From positions 1 through 42,445 of the forward strand of contig NZ_JAAALB010000049.1 in NCBI RefSeq assembly GCF_009905545.1: DNA of 42,445 nt. Reading direction: 5' to 3'. This DNA is from Cellulophaga sp. BC115SP (GTDB lineage: Bacteria > Bacteroidota > Bacteroidia > Cytophagales > Spirosomataceae). Positions 40,858-42,445 of this stretch are shown here, in pieces. Position 1 is the stretch's first letter. Each line of letters opens with the position of its first letter. A program made the translations under genes and the position numbers. The notes beneath the pieces were generated by a model. The model searched no databases. It was given only the letters and a program-made list of their open reading frames with translations, and was not told the origin of the DNA.

Positions 40858-42042
40858 ATGAAGAATAATCTATACTTATTTATAATAATTGGATTTTTGT
40901 ACTCTTGTAAATCAGCAGAAAATAATGTTTGGGAAATACCAACCATCAATTCTATTTCTCTAGCTGGTATGAGTATCCTCCAAACAGAAATATCAGATAT
41001 CGATAGAAGAGTTACTATTTGGGTTCCTTATCAAACGAACGTAATATCTATAGTACCAACAATTGTAACCAAAAATGCCATTTCGATTATTCCTTCAAGT
41101 AATGTGGCACAAAATTTTTCGTCTCCGGTATATTACACCTTAGTCTCAGAATCTGGTCAGAAAGTTATTTATGAAATTCAAGTGAAGGCTCAAGAGCAAC
41201 CCATGCCATTGATTAATAGGGTGATTGGTGATACATTAGAGGCTGGAATGAGTTTTCAAATACTAGGTCGTAATTTTGGACTTAATCCTACCGAAGTTCA
41301 AGCTTCAGTTAGCAGTGCAGGTAATACTACTCATTTAAAAACTGAACTATTGGATTCTTTGCATATACAAGTTTTTTCTCAAGACGATTTGTTGCCCGGC
41401 AGTTATACATTAGCGCTTAAGGTAAAGAACAAAATTACAGAATACAATAAACCAGTAATAGTACAATATCCTACACCTCATATCGATTCAATTGATTATT
41501 GGAATGTGATTCAGGAAGAAAGTATTAGAATATACGGAAAATACTTTTCTAAAAATTATACCTATAAAGTAATCTTAGTTGGAAAAGATGGAAAAGAATA
41601 TTCTCTTCCTGCAAATTCTGATGGTCAGACTATTGAGTGTTGGATTCCGAATTCTGTAAAGGAGGGAGAATATAGAGTGAAAATTACCAATATGACACTG
41701 ATAAAAGAGAGTAATTTAACTAAATATTCTCTTGTCGTATATCGCAACGATATGCCCTATTTAGTTGATACAGAAAAGTATTCAGAAACCAAGGTCAAAC
41801 AAGGTAATACTTTGGTATTTACAGCCTTGAACTTCGAAAAAGTTCAGTCAAGATTTTATCAAATTCAACTTCAAAATGAAACGGAAACTATCGTACAAAA
41901 TGCTCTTTACAATGCTGTAAATAAGCGTTTGAGTTTTGAAATACCAAAAACAAAGGGAATATATCATATAAACCTAATACTAAGTAATGAGAGTGCGATT
42001 CTCTACAGTATTAATACACGATTTGTGTTAACAATCGAATAA
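40858..42042 (+). CDS. Outer-surface lipoprotein with IPT/TIG-like domains
   Basis: A 394-aa protein with a short hydrophobic signal and lipobox FLYSC, so Cys17 should be lipidated. Residues about 28-112 resemble the Ig-like domain common in Bacteroidota surface proteins (SISLAGMSI, VTIWVPYQTNV, ISIIPSSNVAQNFSSPVYYT). Two IPT/TIG-like folds follow, recognised from GDTLEAGMSFQILGRNFG near 125-142 and EESIRIYGKYFS near 220-231. Such proteins usually act in surface binding, but the ligand cannot be read from sequence. The next gene starts 29 bp downstream and is probably co-transcribed. Confidence 0.85.
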   Translation: MKNNLYLFIIIGFLYSCKSAENNVWEIPTINSISLAGMSILQTEISDIDRRVTIWVPYQTNVISIVPTIVTKNAISIIPSSNVAQNFSSPVYYTLVSESGQKVIYEIQVKAQEQPMPLINRVIGDTLEAGMSFQILGRNFGLNPTEVQASVSSAGNTTHLKTELLDSLHIQVFSQDDLLPGSYTLALKVKNKITEYNKPVIVQYPTPHIDSIDYWNVIQEESIRIYGKYFSKNYTYKVILVGKDGKEYSLPANSDGQTIECWIPNSVKEGEYRVKITNMTLIKESNLTKYSLVVYRNDMPYLVDTEKYSETKVKQGNTLVFTALNFEKVQSRFYQIQLQNETETIVQNALYNAVNKRLSFEIPKTKGIYHINLILSNESAILYSINTRFVLTIE

Positions 42043-42071
42043 TTTCCTAATAATATCTTGCTATTATATCA

Positions 42072-42445
42072 ATGAAAAAATTACTACTCCTATTAATGTT
42101 TGGTTTAACATTAGTAAAGACTGGTTTGTCTCAAGTAAACAAACCAGTCTTGGATTTAAAGAAATTTACGGACCGAAGTATCGTAGTGAGACAAATGTTG
42201 TCCACTGACAGAAATTGCTACGAATTTTATAAAAATGGGATAAAGCTCATAGAGGGACAAGATTACTTTATGGGCGCTGGGTATGCTAACTCGTTTTTTT
42301 ACGTTGGGGGTGGTACTCGGGGTGGTTTTTACAGCGCTGCTATAGAGTTTGGCTTCTTAAAGCCTAATGACGTATTAGTGGTCAAGGACGTATGTCTCAA
42401 CGAAACATCAGATCCAATGATTGTATCTGACGACTATGTTTATAT
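42072..42445 (+). CDS. Secreted protein of unknown function, 3' truncated by window
   Basis: The frame starts MKKLLLLLMFGLTLVKTGLS, a typical type I signal peptide. At least 104 further residues follow before the window ends, including a glycine-rich MGAGYANSFFYVGGGTRGGF segment. I do not recognise the family. It lies 29 bp after the lipoprotein gene on the same strand, so a shared surface function is likely. Confidence 0.7.
   Translation, partial: MKKLLLLLMFGLTLVKTGLSQVNKPVLDLKKFTDRSIVVRQMLSTDRNCYEFYKNGIKLIEGQDYFMGAGYANSFFYVGGGTRGGFYSAAIEFGFLKPNDVLVVKDVCLNETSDPMIVSDDYVY

Overview
The window is AT-rich and looks like a member of the Bacteroidota. The evidence is a Bacteroidota-style lipoprotein with IPT/TIG folds, a Rep_3 plasmid initiator, a near-consensus TAnnTTTG element upstream of cas8, and gene relatives of Cytophagales/Flavobacteriia type. 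I cannot name the genus from sequence alone.

Left half (326-20864): one uninterrupted CRISPR array of 279 repeats (my manual count) and 278 spacers. Every repeat looks identical, 37 bp long, except one with a 12-bp internal slip. On the minus strand the repeat ends in ATTGAAAC, the canonical 8-nt crRNA handle, behind a small hairpin. The array is therefore transcribed leftward and the leader is the 196-bp AT-rich stretch at 20865-21060, next to the cas genes. Spacers include block duplications, repeated sampling of the same protospacer with 1-nt length differences, and pairs that encode homologous peptides.

Middle (21061-30260): a complete type I-B CRISPR-Cas operon on the minus strand, in transcription order cas8b-cas7-cas5-cas3-cas6-[59-aa HigA-like ORF]-cas1-cas2-cas4, running into leader and array. 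Effector, processing and adaptation genes are all present with key motifs intact. The unusual member is the small ORF between cas6 and cas1, which resembles the N-terminal part of HigA antitoxins but has no helix-turn-helix domain.

Right part (30435-40614): a scarred region. It holds a gene fragment truncated by a broken IS3-family element, then a plasmid replication and partition module: parA-parB on the minus strand, an iteron origin, a Rep_3 initiator on the plus strand, and an AAA/DUF4143 ATPase. A degenerate IS5-like transposase and a truncated SDR gene follow. The module is bracketed by two diverged inverted copies of a roughly 0.9-kb non-coding sequence (31607-32540 and 39718-40614) carrying clusters of GTTAAC/GTTTAC boxes. 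A degenerate CRISPR-repeat-like sequence sits just upstream of parA.

Far right (40858-42445): a lipoprotein with IPT/TIG-like folds, followed by a secreted protein cut off by the window end. Overall this reads as a CRISPR-Cas locus carried on, or joined to, a plasmid replicon.
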